A stretch of 42,603 nt of DNA, from contig CAZZKE010000017.1 of NCBI GenBank assembly GCA_964655005.1, positions 1-42,603 of the forward strand. Direction: 5' to 3'. The position numbers and the translations under genes are program-made. The stretch is from CAZZKE01 sp964655005. GTDB taxonomy: Bacteria > Pseudomonadota > Alphaproteobacteria > Rhodospirillales > JABHCV01. Below the pieces are notes generated by a model, which saw only the letters and a program-made list of their open reading frames with translations, did not search any database and was not told the DNA's origin. Positions 28,222 through 36,972 of the stretch are shown in pieces (the first letter of the stretch is position 1; the number at the start of each line of letters is the position of its first letter).

Positions 28222-28821
28222 ATGGCTTTCGAACTTCCCGCATTACCGTACGCCGATGACGCATTGGCGCCCCATATTTCCGCAAACACCATTTCCTTCC
28301 ACTACGGCAAACATCACAACGCTTACGTGGTTAATCTGAACAATCTGGTCAAAGACACCCCCATGGACGATCAATCGCTTGAAGAAATCATGAAAGCGAC
28401 GGCCGGAGACGCCGGCAAGGCCGGGATATTCAATAATTCAGCCCAGGTGTGGAATCATACCTTTTATTGGAACTCCATGTCGCCAACCGGCGGCGGTGCG
28501 CCAGGCGGCGACCTGGCCGCCGGGATCGACCAGGCCTTCGGCTCCTACGATGCCTTCAAGGAACAGTTCAAGACCGCCTGCGTAACCCAGTTTGGCAGTG
28601 GCTGGGCCTGGCTGGTCGCCGACGGGGGCAACCTGCAAATCGTCAAAACCGCCAACGCTGCCTGCCCGCTTACCGACGGCGTAACCCCGCTGATGACCTG
28701 CGATGTTTGGGAACACGCCTACTACCTTGATTTCCAGAACCTGCGTCCGGCCTATGTCGACGCCTTTCTGGAAAATCTGGTCAACTGGGATTTCGCCGCC
28801 GAAAATCTGGCTAACGCCTGA
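28222..28821 (+). CDS. sodB: Superoxide dismutase, iron type
   Basis: The enzyme dismutates superoxide to oxygen and hydrogen peroxide in the cytoplasm. The 199-residue protein has the four metal ligands His27, His79, Asp161 and His165 (HYGKHHNAY, WNHTFYWNSM, DVWEHAYYLD). Gln75 in NSAQVWNH is the second-shell glutamine position typical of iron enzymes, so Fe is more likely than Mn. There is no signal peptide. AAAAGG lies about nine bases before the ATG. The 146 bases upstream hold no gene. A long hairpin follows the stop. Confidence 0.95.
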   Translation: MAFELPALPYADDALAPHISANTISFHYGKHHNAYVVNLNNLVKDTPMDDQSLEEIMKATAGDAGKAGIFNNSAQVWNHTFYWNSMSPTGGGAPGGDLAAGIDQAFGSYDAFKEQFKTACVTQFGSGWAWLVADGGNLQIVKTANAACPLTDGVTPLMTCDVWEHAYYLDFQNLRPAYVDAFLENLVNWDFAAENLANA

Positions 28822-28842
28822 TTCTTCGATAACGATCAAATT

Positions 28843-28876
28843 ACCTGCCTTGAAGCAATTCCACTTTAAGGCAGGT
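28843..28876 (+). terminator. Strong hairpin between the convergent sodB and Mth938-like genes
   Basis: A 13-base-pair stem (ACCTGCCTTGAAG pairing with CTTTAAGGCAGGT, one G-T pair) with an 8-base loop lies 21 bases after the sodB stop and four bases beyond the stop of the opposite gene. No long T-run follows on either strand (TTGATCTAATC on plus, AATTTGATC on minus). It may terminate inefficiently in both directions or protect the 3' end of the sodB messenger. Confidence 0.55.
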
Positions 28877-28880
28877 TGAT

Positions 28881-29279
28881 CTAATCAACGGCGATCAACG
28901 CGGCGGCGAGGCGGCGGTCTTCGGCCAGCAAGACGTTATAGGTCCGGCAAGCCGCCCCGGTATCCATCCATTCCAAAACGATTCCATGATCTCTCAAACC
29001 CCTGCGCAGCCCATTGGGTTCGACGGTGAAAGCCGGTCCGCAGCCGATTATCAGAATATCAATCTGCGACGCCGTTTCGATCACCGCATCCAGCGATGGC
29101 AGGGTCAGGTCCGCCAGACCGCCGACATGCCAGTCAAGCGAGCGGTCGGGGAATACCAGTACCGAACCCTTGTAACGGACACGGTCAACGACGAAGCCAC
29201 CGTCGCCATAACCATCGATAAGTTGCCGCCCGGGAGCGGTTATGGGGGTTAGATCAAACGAGATAGCGTTCCCGACCAC
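28881..29279 (-). CDS. Mth938-like domain protein (DUF498, NDUFAF3 family)
   Basis: The 132-residue protein has the compact Mth938 fold, shown by YGDGGFVVDRVRYKGSVLVFPD, IDILIIGCGP and GIVLEWMDTGAACRTYNVLLAEDRRLAAALI. In mitochondria the homologue NDUFAF3 helps assemble respiratory complex I; the bacterial role is not established. It lies seven bases after secF on the same strand, a placement I recognise from other alphaproteobacteria, where it is often beside secDF. It has no signal peptide or membrane helix. Confidence 0.88.
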   Translation of the reverse strand: MVGNAISFDLTPITAPGRQLIDGYGDGGFVVDRVRYKGSVLVFPDRSLDWHVGGLADLTLPSLDAVIETASQIDILIIGCGPAFTVEPNGLRRGLRDHGIVLEWMDTGAACRTYNVLLAEDRRLAAALIAVD

Positions 29280-29286
29280 GGACGCG

Positions 29287-30219
29287 TCAAGCGGTCGCCT
29301 CCTGTTCGTTCTTGTCGGTGCCGCTGCGGTGCCGGACGTTAAGATACAACAGCATCGGAACGGCCAGACAAATCGAAGAATAGGTACCGATCAAAACGCC
29401 CCAGATCATGGCGAAACTGAAGCCCCTGATAACTTCGCCGCCAAGCAGGTATAACGACAGCAACGCCAACAGCGTCGTAACGCTGGTCATTATGGTTCGC
29501 GACAGGGTTTCGTTGATCGACCTGTTCAGCAGTTCGGGCAGCGGCTGGGTCTTGTAACGGCGCAGATTTTCACGGACCCGGTCGAAAACCACCACGGTAT
29601 CGTTGATGGAATACCCGGCAATGGTCAGCACGGCGGCCACTGTCGTCAGGTTAAATTCCATCCCCATTAGGGAAAATATACCGATGGTGCTGATAACGTC
29701 ATGGCTAAGAGCGACGACGGCGGCCAGTCCGAACTGCCATTCGAAGCGAAACCAGACATAAAGCAGAATTGCGAAAATGGCGGCACCGACCGCGTATATA
29801 CCATCCATGAGTAATTCATCGCTGACCTTGGGGCCGACAAATTCCGTTCGCCGGTATTCAATATTGGCCCCCAGGACGGCCTTGATCTTTTCGACGGCGG
29901 TGGCTTGCGCTTTCTCTCCACCCTGCTGGGCCTGAACCGTAATCAGGACCTCGTTCTGCGCACCAAATTCCTGCAGGCTGACATCACCGAGTTTAAGGTC
30001 GGAAAGAGTCTGCCGCATAACGGCCAGGTCGGCGGGGCCGTCGGTGGTCTGAATTTCCATCAGGATGCCGCCCTTGAAATCGATGCCGTAATTCAGCCCC
30101 TTGGTCGAATAAAAAAAGATAGAGCCGACAACGATGATCGCCGAAAAAATAAAAAACAGGTTTTTTCTGACAATGAAGCCCAGATTGGTATCGTCGGGTA
30201 TCAGTTTTAGTACACGCAT
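29287..30219 (-). CDS. secF: Protein translocase subunit SecF
   Basis: SecF, with SecD and YajC, uses the proton motive force to pull exported proteins through SecYEG from the periplasmic side. The 310-residue protein has six transmembrane helices with a first periplasmic domain after helix 1 (GLNYGIDFKGG), the conserved helix-4/5 region AGYSINDTVVVFDRVREN and the C-terminal GVLIGTYSSI. The length is normal for stand-alone SecF. It follows secD by ten bases in the yajC-secD-secF order and precedes the Mth938-like gene by seven. Confidence 0.96.
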   Translation of the reverse strand: MRVLKLIPDDTNLGFIVRKNLFFIFSAIIVVGSIFFYSTKGLNYGIDFKGGILMEIQTTDGPADLAVMRQTLSDLKLGDVSLQEFGAQNEVLITVQAQQGGEKAQATAVEKIKAVLGANIEYRRTEFVGPKVSDELLMDGIYAVGAAIFAILLYVWFRFEWQFGLAAVVALSHDVISTIGIFSLMGMEFNLTTVAAVLTIAGYSINDTVVVFDRVRENLRRYKTQPLPELLNRSINETLSRTIMTSVTTLLALLSLYLLGGEVIRGFSFAMIWGVLIGTYSSICLAVPMLLYLNVRHRSGTDKNEQEATA

Positions 30220-30229
30220 TCTTAATATC

Positions 30230-31795
30230 CTAAGTCGGTAACGTGTCGGGCCGGCTGCGGCGGAGCCAGGTAACGACTATCAGGCGGGTCAGCATAATCG
30301 CCGTAAACATCGATGTGACAATGCCTACGGCCAGCGTAACGGCGAAGCCGCGGACCGGGCCGGAACCGAACTGATAGAGCAATACAGCCGCGATCAAGGT
30401 CGTAACATTGGCGTCGATGATGGTCTTGATGGCCCGGGAATAGCCGGCGTCAATGGACGAAATAGGGGTCCGTCCGGCGCGGGTTTCCTCGCGGATACGC
30501 TCGAACACCAGGACATTGGCATCGACCGCCATGCCGATGGTCAAGACGATGCCGGCAATACCCGGTAACGTCAGTGTCGCCTGTAAAATCGAGAGTCCGG
30601 CAATGATCAGGATGACGTTAAAAATTAGCGCCACATCGGCCATCAAGCCGAACCGGCCATATACTATGACCATAAACACCACGACCAGGATCATGCCGAT
30701 AATGCTGGCGAACTTGCCCGCCGCGATGGAATCGGCGCCGAGCCCCGGCCCGACCGAGCGTTCTTCGAGAATGGTCAGCGGCGCCGGCAGGGCGCCGGCC
30801 CTGAGCAGCAGGGACAGGTCCTGTGCCGACTGTACCGTGAAGTTACCGGAAATAACGCCGCTGCCGCCCAGGATGGGTTCACGTATCCGGGGGGCGCTGA
30901 TGACCTTGCCGTCCAGCACGATGGCGAACAGTTTGCCGACATTTTCCGTTGTCGCCCTGCCGAAGCGTTTGGCGCCGGTGGTATCGAAGCGGAAACTGAC
31001 CACCGGCTGGTTGTCCTGAAACGTCGGCTGGCTGTCAATCAGGGTATCGCCACTGACCAGCACCCGTTTCTTCAGTATATATTCGCGCGGGCGGCCATCG
31101 GGGCCGAACTCATCGGCCGAAGGCATCCGCATGGAACCCGGTGGAATCCGGCCCGCCGATACCGGTCGCTGATCGACCATATGGAAGGCCAGCTTGGCGG
31201 TTTTACCAAGCAGCCGCTTAACCCGTTCCGGATCGTCAATACCCGGTAACTGAACCAGAATACGATCATCGCCCTGGCGCTGAATTGTCGGTTCGCGGAC
31301 CCCGGTTTCATCGATCCGGCGGCGGACGATCTCGATCGATTGATCGATTGCCGCCGAGCGGCGGTCACGGATCGCCTGTTCGGTCAAATCAAGATCGATC
31401 CGACCCTGCCCGGATACCGTCGCGGTGGTATCGCCATCCAGATTCTTGAGCAGCGTACGGGCCTGTTCGACCTTGGCCGGATCCTTGATGGTTACCGTCG
31501 CACCGGTCGCCGTGACGCCCAGGTTTCCGTAGCGGATGCGAGACTTGCGAAGTTCCGTGCGCATGGAATCGACCAGCGCTTCCAGCCGTTCCTTGATTAC
31601 CGCCTGGACCTGAACTTCAAGCAGCAGGTGCGAGCCACCCTGTAAGTCCAGGCCCAGGCTGAATTGCTTGGATGGAACCCAGGACGGCAACCGCGACGCC
31701 TGCTGCGAGGTCAGGAAATTTGGTGCAGCAAAAATCAAACCAAACAGGCAAACCCCGATAATTAAATAAATTTTCCACTTGGCGAAGTAGATCAT
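30230..31795 (-). CDS. secD: Protein translocase subunit SecD
   Basis: The 521-residue partner of SecF has an N-terminal membrane helix, a large periplasmic domain beginning at SLGLDLQGGSHLLLEV (the SecD signature), and five more membrane helices near the C terminus with TLPGIAGIVLTIGMAVDANVLVFERIREE, the proton-conducting helix motif. SecD and SecF are separate polypeptides here rather than a fusion. It lies 27 bases after yajC. Start is ATG at 31795. Confidence 0.96.
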   Translation of the reverse strand: MIYFAKWKIYLIIGVCLFGLIFAAPNFLTSQQASRLPSWVPSKQFSLGLDLQGGSHLLLEVQVQAVIKERLEALVDSMRTELRKSRIRYGNLGVTATGATVTIKDPAKVEQARTLLKNLDGDTTATVSGQGRIDLDLTEQAIRDRRSAAIDQSIEIVRRRIDETGVREPTIQRQGDDRILVQLPGIDDPERVKRLLGKTAKLAFHMVDQRPVSAGRIPPGSMRMPSADEFGPDGRPREYILKKRVLVSGDTLIDSQPTFQDNQPVVSFRFDTTGAKRFGRATTENVGKLFAIVLDGKVISAPRIREPILGGSGVISGNFTVQSAQDLSLLLRAGALPAPLTILEERSVGPGLGADSIAAGKFASIIGMILVVVFMVIVYGRFGLMADVALIFNVILIIAGLSILQATLTLPGIAGIVLTIGMAVDANVLVFERIREETRAGRTPISSIDAGYSRAIKTIIDANVTTLIAAVLLYQFGSGPVRGFAVTLAVGIVTSMFTAIMLTRLIVVTWLRRSRPDTLPT

Positions 31796-31822
31796 GGCGG
31801 TATTCCAGCCCTTTTCGAACTT

Positions 31823-32254
31823 TTATTTACGCCCCAGCAGTCCCTTGAGCTTGGATACTCCGCTACCGATCGATCCGCCACCGCTCGCCGAGGCGCTATC
31901 GCCGGAATCATTTTTATCGTCTTTGCCCTTATCGCCCTTGACCGGCTCGGTCTTCGATAAAATGGTCGCAATCATGCTCCGCTGTACCCGCACCCTGACG
32001 CCTTCGGCGATTTCCACCATGACTTCGCCTTCATCGATCACCTTGGTCACGCTGCCGACGATGCCACCGCCGGTGACCACCTTGTCGCCGCGCCGGATAG
32101 CCCCCAGCATGGCCTTGTGTTCCTTGGCTTTTTTCTGTTGCGGTCGAATCAGCAGGAAGTAGAAAACGACGAATATCAGAACCAACGGAAACAGTGCTTC
32201 AAGGCCGCTGCCGCCGCCGCCGGCGGCTTGTGCATATGCTGGCGAAACGAACAT
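31823..32254 (-). CDS. yajC: Sec translocase accessory protein YajC
   Basis: YajC is a small single-span inner-membrane protein that associates with SecDF and assists SecYEG. The 143 residues start with an Ala/Gly-rich segment (PAYAQAAGGGGSG), a membrane helix (EALFPLVLIFVVFYFLLIRPQQKK) and the characteristic AMLGAIRRGDKVVTGGGIVGSVTKV. The C-terminal 35 residues form a Gly/Ser/Asp-rich tail longer than in E. coli YajC. It is the first gene of yajC-secD-secF-Mth938 and is divergent from the ATPase gene across about 150 bases. Confidence 0.95.
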   Translation of the reverse strand: MFVSPAYAQAAGGGGSGLEALFPLVLIFVVFYFLLIRPQQKKAKEHKAMLGAIRRGDKVVTGGGIVGSVTKVIDEGEVMVEIAEGVRVRVQRSMIATILSKTEPVKGDKGKDDKNDSGDSASASGGGSIGSGVSKLKGLLGRK

Positions 32255-32403
32255 TTAAACAGACTCCTGAATTAACAAAAACATGGCCAATTTTGCCGAT
32301 CACCGGCAGGAAGGCGGACTATAACGGTCCCGACGCGACTTGCAACCGCTAACCGTCTGCCATACAAAGCGACTATCGCAATTGCCGCCAAGATTACACC
32401 GTC

Positions 32404-33261
32404 ATGATCGATCAGGATATCCATTCGCTGCTTGCCCGGATCGCCGAGGCCCTGGAACGGTTGTCGCCGCCGGTATCGACCGGGGCCCGCATGGACGGCG
32501 CCGACGCCTTCGTCTGGCGAGCCGAAGGCCTGCGGCTGGAACCGATCTTAAAGGTCAACAGGATCGACTATGGCCTGCTCAGGGGGATCAGGCACCAGAG
32601 CGATATTCTGCTGCAAAACACGATAAATTTCGCGACCGGGCTGCCGGCCAACAACGCCCTGCTGTGGGGCGCGCGGGGCACCGGCAAGAGCTCCCTGGTC
32701 AAGGCCGTGCACGCCAGGGTTAACGGCGAAATGGCGCCGCCACTGGCGCTGGTCGAAATCCACCGCGAGGATATCCCGTCGCTGCCCCAGTTGCTGGCCA
32801 TCCTGCGCGGTTCGGACCGGCGCTGTATACTGTTTTGCGATGACCTGTCGTTTGACGGCGGCGACAGCGCCTATAAATCCCTGAAAGCGGTGCTTGAGGG
32901 CGGTATCGAGGGGCGACCCGAAAATGTCATATTCTACGCCACTTCAAACCGCCGCCATCTGATGCCCCGCGAGATGATCGAAAATGAAAGATCGACCGCC
33001 ATAAATCCCGCCGAGGCGGTCGAGGAAAAGGTTTCCCTGTCCGACCGTTTCGGCCTTTGGCTGGGTTTTCACAATTGCGATCAGAAAACCTATTTCCAAA
33101 TCGTCGAAGGCTATGCCGAACACTACGGCCTTGATGTTACCGGCGACGAGCTGCGCGCCCAGGCCAACGAGTGGGCGGTAACGCGCGGGTCCCGTTCCGG
33201 GCGCATCGCCTGGCAATTCATCCAGGACCTGGCCGGGCGGCTCGGCAAGCAACTGGAATAG
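32404..33261 (+). CDS. DUF815-family ATPase
   Basis: The 285-residue protein is a P-loop ATPase of the DUF815 (AAA-like) family. Walker A is GARGTGKSS at about residues 89-97, Walker B is CILFCDDLSF, and a sensor-like YATSNRRHLMPR follows. The family is widespread and sits beside yajC/secDF or pcm/surE in many alphaproteobacteria, but its molecular role is not established. It is the only plus-strand gene in this long minus-strand block. It is divergent from yajC and convergent with the NlpD-like gene seven bases away. It has no signal peptide. Confidence 0.88.
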   Translation: MIDQDIHSLLARIAEALERLSPPVSTGARMDGADAFVWRAEGLRLEPILKVNRIDYGLLRGIRHQSDILLQNTINFATGLPANNALLWGARGTGKSSLVKAVHARVNGEMAPPLALVEIHREDIPSLPQLLAILRGSDRRCILFCDDLSFDGGDSAYKSLKAVLEGGIEGRPENVIFYATSNRRHLMPREMIENERSTAINPAEAVEEKVSLSDRFGLWLGFHNCDQKTYFQIVEGYAEHYGLDVTGDELRAQANEWAVTRGSRSGRIAWQFIQDLAGRLGKQLE

Positions 33262-33277
33262 CGCCGCTCTAGGCGCT
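33260..33277 (+). terminator. Short hairpin covering two convergent stop codons
   Basis: A perfect 6-base-pair GC-rich stem (AGCGCC and GGCGCT, 6-base loop) contains the TAG stops of both the DUF815 ATPase gene (33259-33261) and the NlpD-like gene (33269-33271). No T-run follows on either side, so it is at best a weak bidirectional terminator. Confidence 0.3.
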
Positions 33278-34210
33278 TGGTTTCGGCAAATGTTTCAGTG
33301 GATCCACGGCCCGCTTGCCCCGGCGCATTTCGAAATGCAGTTGCGGCGTCGTGACGCTGCCGGTGGAACCGACGGTAGCGATGTTCTGACCCTTGACGAT
33401 CTTGTCGCCACGTTTGACCATCAGCGCCTGGTTGTGGGCGTAAGCGGTAATCCAGCCGCCGGAATGTTTGATCAGCAGCAGGTTGCCGAATCCCCTTAGT
33501 TCATTGCCGGCATAGGCGACGACGCCGTTTTCCACCGCCCGCACCGGGGCGCCGCGTTCGGCCTGAATGTTGATGCCGTCATTTTGCAGGCCTTTTGATT
33601 TTCCGCCGAATCCGGAAATGACCCGCCCCCTGACCGGCCACAGGAACCCCTTGCCCGACGATGGCGGCGGCGCGGCCACCGCCCTGGCGGGGTTTCTCAC
33701 GGTCGCGGTGGCAACGGATTTGCGTTCCGGCGGTGACGGAGCGAATTTGACCTTCGCCACGCCGGTTCCGGGGCCGGGAAGCAACAGCCGCTGATCAACC
33801 CGGATCAGGTAGGGCGGCGCCAGTTTATTGATCCGCGCCAGATCGTACATATTGACGCCATGGGTTTTGGCGATCCGCCCCAGTGTATCGCCGCGTTTGA
33901 CCATATAAACCGGTCGGCGCGGCAGCAGCAGCCGTCGTCCGACCCTAAGATAATAGGGCGGAATCAGTTGATTGGCCTCGATAATAGCGCGAACGGAAAC
34001 CCGGTGGCGGCGAGAGATATCATAGACCGTATCTCCCTTGCCGACGATCACCGCATCGGCCCCGATAAAGGCGCTTGGCGCGTTGCGGCTAAGGACCGCC
34101 CGACTGGACCGGGACGGACCGCCTTCGCCCGGCGGCCATTCCAGGCCGCCGCAGGCGGCCACGGCCAAGACCGGCAACAAAATCAGGATATTGGTCAAGT
34201 TGCGAATCAT
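33269..34210 (-). CDS. nlpD: NlpD-like lipoprotein: two LysM domains and a degenerate M23/LytM domain
   Basis: The 313-residue protein has a lipoprotein signal with lipobox VAAC (Cys20), two LysM peptidoglycan-binding motifs (about 54-97 and 101-145), a Pro/Ala linker and a C-terminal LytM (M23) domain from about residue 185. The first zinc-ligand motif H-x-G-x-D reads N-D-G-I-N (210-214), and the last H-x-H is Q-L-H (290-292), so it probably lacks hydrolase activity. This matches NlpD/EnvC-type proteins that activate cell-wall amidases during division. It is last in the serS-surE-pcm-nlpD run, the same order as in many proteobacteria. Confidence 0.88.
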   Translation of the reverse strand: MIRNLTNILILLPVLAVAACGGLEWPPGEGGPSRSSRAVLSRNAPSAFIGADAVIVGKGDTVYDISRRHRVSVRAIIEANQLIPPYYLRVGRRLLLPRRPVYMVKRGDTLGRIAKTHGVNMYDLARINKLAPPYLIRVDQRLLLPGPGTGVAKVKFAPSPPERKSVATATVRNPARAVAAPPPSSGKGFLWPVRGRVISGFGGKSKGLQNDGINIQAERGAPVRAVENGVVAYAGNELRGFGNLLLIKHSGGWITAYAHNQALMVKRGDKIVKGQNIATVGSTGSVTTPQLHFEMRRGKRAVDPLKHLPKPSA

Positions 34211-34258
34211 CGGTGGATTATCGCCAAGGTGGCCGCTTACTTCAAATGAACTTACGGT

Positions 34259-34900
34259 TCAGGGCCGATCATCCTCGACCAGAGGAACGAATCTGGTACC
34301 CCCCAGTTCCTCGGTTTCGATGCCATCCCGGCGACGGACGACCCGCAACAACCGCTGGTCGTTTTCGCGCCGTCCGTCATCGACTGGCACCACCATGACC
34401 CCGTCAACAGCCAGTTGTTCGACCAGCAGCGGGGGAATATCGTGGGCGGCGGCGGTAACTATAATGCGTTCGAACGGCGCTTGTTCGGACCACCCCAGGC
34501 TGCCGTCGCCGCAGCGGGTTGTGATGTTGGTCAGGCGCAATCTGGCGAACCGTTCCTCGGCGCCCTGCAACAGATCCTTGAAGCGTTCGATAGTGTAAAG
34601 GCGGCGGCACAGCGGCGCCAGCACCGCCGATTGATAACCCGACCCGGTGCCTATTTCCAGCACCTTCATGCGGTCGCCTAAATCCAGCGCCTGGGTCATC
34701 AGGCCGACGGTCTGGGGTTGCGAAATGGTCTGGTGATGGCCGATCGGAAGGGCGACATTTTCATAGGCCTTGTCGCGGATCGCCGCAGGCACGAACATTT
34801 CCCTGGGGACCGATTCCATGGCGTTCATGACAATTTTGTCGATAGCCCCGCCGCGCCGCAATTCCAGGATCAGCCGCGCCCGTCCTTCTTCCAGCGACAC
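34259..34900 (-). CDS. pcm: Protein-L-isoaspartate O-methyltransferase
   Basis: Pcm methylates isoaspartyl residues formed by protein ageing so that they can return to normal aspartate. The 213-residue protein has the S-adenosylmethionine motif VLEIGTGSGYQ, the preceding PIGHHQTISQP active-site segment, and FERIIVTAAAHDIPP. The start is GTG at 34900, immediately after the surE stop with no gap, so translation is probably coupled. The neighbouring surE and nlpD order is classical. Confidence 0.95.
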   Translation of the reverse strand: MSLEEGRARLILELRRGGAIDKIVMNAMESVPREMFVPAAIRDKAYENVALPIGHHQTISQPQTVGLMTQALDLGDRMKVLEIGTGSGYQSAVLAPLCRRLYTIERFKDLLQGAEERFARLRLTNITTRCGDGSLGWSEQAPFERIIVTAAAHDIPPLLVEQLAVDGVMVVPVDDGRRENDQRLLRVVRRRDGIETEELGGTRFVPLVEDDRP

Positions 34901-35680
34901 CTAAAATACCCCTCGCAGTTTTTTCAGCATCCCCGCATCGGTCATATCGACGCAAAGCGGGGTAATCGAAACCTTGCCACGGGTCGCCGCTTCCAGATCG
35001 GTGCCCTTGCGGTAACGGTCTTCGATACGCAGCGGGCCGATCCAGAAATAAGGCTCGCCACGGGGATCGACACCCGGTGACAGATCGCCGCCCAGCTTGC
35101 GTTTGCCCTGACGGGTCACTTCGATGCCGTCTACGGCGGCGGCCGGGACGTCGGGGAAATTGACATTCACCATCACATTCGGCGGGAAAGACAGGCCGAC
35201 CAGGCCGCTCAGGACTTTCTCGATCCATTGTTCGGCGGTAGACCATTTTATTGGATGCTGATCGCGTGTCACCTGGCTTAGGGCAATTGCCGGAAAGCCC
35301 AGCAAGGTCCCTTCCAAAGCCGCCGCCACGGTGCCGGAATAGATTACGTCTTCGCCCAGATTACCGCCCCGGTTGACGCCGGAAATCACCAGATCGGGCG
35401 GATTATCCTTCATCGCCTGACTGATCCCCAACAAGACACTGTCCGACGGAGTCCCATCGACCGCAAAGCGCCGCGCCGAAACCTTGCGAATACGCAGCGG
35501 CCGGCGCAGGGTCAGGGAATGGCTGGCGGCACTTTGTTCGGTTTCCGGGGCCACCACCCAGACTTCCCGGGCCAATTTACGCATGACGCCTTCGAGTATT
35601 TTCAACCCCGGCGCATTGATTCCGTCATCGTTCGACAGCAACACCCGGGCCCGCGATAAATCGGCTACCCGTTCACGCAT
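34901..35680 (-). CDS. surE: 5'/3'-nucleotidase SurE
   Basis: SurE is a metal-dependent phosphatase acting on nucleoside monophosphates, linked to survival in stationary phase. The 259 residues include the metal-binding acidic pair in LLSNDDGINAPG (Asp18, Asp19), VVAPETEQSAASHSLT, SGVNRGGNLGEDVIYSGTVAAALEG and NVNFPD, all family hallmarks. It overlaps the serS end by eight bases and abuts pcm directly. Confidence 0.96.
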   Translation of the reverse strand: MRERVADLSRARVLLSNDDGINAPGLKILEGVMRKLAREVWVVAPETEQSAASHSLTLRRPLRIRKVSARRFAVDGTPSDSVLLGISQAMKDNPPDLVISGVNRGGNLGEDVIYSGTVAAALEGTLLGFPAIALSQVTRDQHPIKWSTAEQWIEKVLSGLVGLSFPPNVMVNVNFPDVPAAAVDGIEVTRQGKRKLGGDLSPGVDPRGEPYFWIGPLRIEDRYRKGTDLEAATRGKVSITPLCVDMTDAGMLKKLRGVF

Positions 35681-36947
35681 TTTCTATGACTTCCGATCCA
35701 CCCATGTACGGACGCAGGACATCGGGCACTATGATTGAACCGTCGGCCCGCTGATAATTTTCCATGATGGCGACCAGCGCCCGCCCGACGGCCAGGCCGG
35801 AACCGTTTAGCGTATGGACGAACCGGGTTGTCTTTTCGCCCTTTCCCCGGTATCTGGCCTTCATGCGGCGGGCCTGAAAATCGCCGCAACTGGAACAACT
35901 CGATATTTCCCGGTAGCGTCCCTGCCCCGGCAACCATACCTCCAGATCATAGGTCCGCAACGCGGCAAACCCCATATCGCCGGTGCACAGTTTGACCACC
36001 CGGTAGGGAAGTTCCAGCCGTTTCAGGACTTCTTCGGCACAGCCGGTCATGCGTTCCAGTTCGGCGTCGGAATCCCCGGCAGCCGTCACCGAAACCATTT
36101 CAACCTTGCTGAACTGGTGCTGCCGAATCATGCCGCGGGTATCCTTGCCTGCCGACCCGGCTTCCGAGCGGAAACACCAGGTCATCGCGGTATAACGCCT
36201 GGGCAGGGTGTGTTCGTCGATAATGTCGCCGGCGACCATATTTGTCAGCGGCACTTCGGCGGTCGGGATCATCCAGTATCCGTCGTCGGTCTTGAACAGA
36301 TCATCGCCGAATTTCGGTAACTGGCCGGTGCCGTATAGCGCGGTATCGCGAACCAGCGCCGGCGGGTTGACCTCCGTCAGGCCGTGTTCGGTTGTATGCA
36401 AATCCAGCATAAACGACGCCAGCGCCCGTTCCATGCGGGCCAGCCCGCCGCTCAAAATAACGAAGCGGGCGCCGGACATTTTCGCCGCCGTCTCAAAATC
36501 CATCAGGCCCAGCGCCTCGCCCAGGTCGAAATGTTCCTGCGGCGCAAAATCAAAATCGCGTGGCGCACCCCATGTGCGGACTTCCCGGTTATCGTCTTCA
36601 TCGTCGCCGTCCGGCACGTCTTCCGCCGGCAGGTTGGGAATCGACATCAGGGCGGCGGTCAGGTCTGCCGTCGCCTTGCGGGCATCTTCTTCCGCCACCG
36701 CCTGTCGTTGCTTGGAACGCGACACCAGTTCGATGGTCGCCGCGGCATCCTCGCCACGGGCCTTGGCCTGGCCTATTTGTTTCGACAGCCGGTTGCGTTC
36801 GGCCTGAATTTCCTGGGCCTGCGTTTCCGCCGCACGACGGGCCTTGTCCATGACGGCCAGCGCCGTCGCCATGGGCTCAAGCTTGCGGCGCGCCAGCCCC
36901 GCATCGAAAGCATCGGGATTATCGCGGATCCATTTAATATCGAACAT
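35673..36947 (-). CDS. serS: Seryl-tRNA synthetase
   Basis: SerS charges tRNA-Ser (and tRNA-Sec) with serine. The 424-residue class II synthetase has the N-terminal helical arm (about 30-100, with QAERNRLSKQIG) that grips the long variable arm of tRNA-Ser. It has motif 2 (MTWCFRSEAGSAGKDTRGMIRQHQF) and motif 3 (GSGLAVGRALVAIMENYQ), with TAEVPLTN in the serine-binding region. An acidic insertion (DGDDEDDNRE) lies near residue 120. It follows tatC by 25 bases and overlaps surE. Confidence 0.97.
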   Translation of the reverse strand: MFDIKWIRDNPDAFDAGLARRKLEPMATALAVMDKARRAAETQAQEIQAERNRLSKQIGQAKARGEDAAATIELVSRSKQRQAVAEEDARKATADLTAALMSIPNLPAEDVPDGDDEDDNREVRTWGAPRDFDFAPQEHFDLGEALGLMDFETAAKMSGARFVILSGGLARMERALASFMLDLHTTEHGLTEVNPPALVRDTALYGTGQLPKFGDDLFKTDDGYWMIPTAEVPLTNMVAGDIIDEHTLPRRYTAMTWCFRSEAGSAGKDTRGMIRQHQFSKVEMVSVTAAGDSDAELERMTGCAEEVLKRLELPYRVVKLCTGDMGFAALRTYDLEVWLPGQGRYREISSCSSCGDFQARRMKARYRGKGEKTTRFVHTLNGSGLAVGRALVAIMENYQRADGSIIVPDVLRPYMGGSEVIENA

Positions 36948-36972
36948 GGTCGAATTCTCTTAAATTGGCCGA

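Noticed and set aside
28875..28889. GTTGAT-N3-ATCAAC as an FNR box
   Set aside because: The half-sites are right but the spacer is three bases rather than four. It also lies over a stop codon between convergent genes with no promoter to control.
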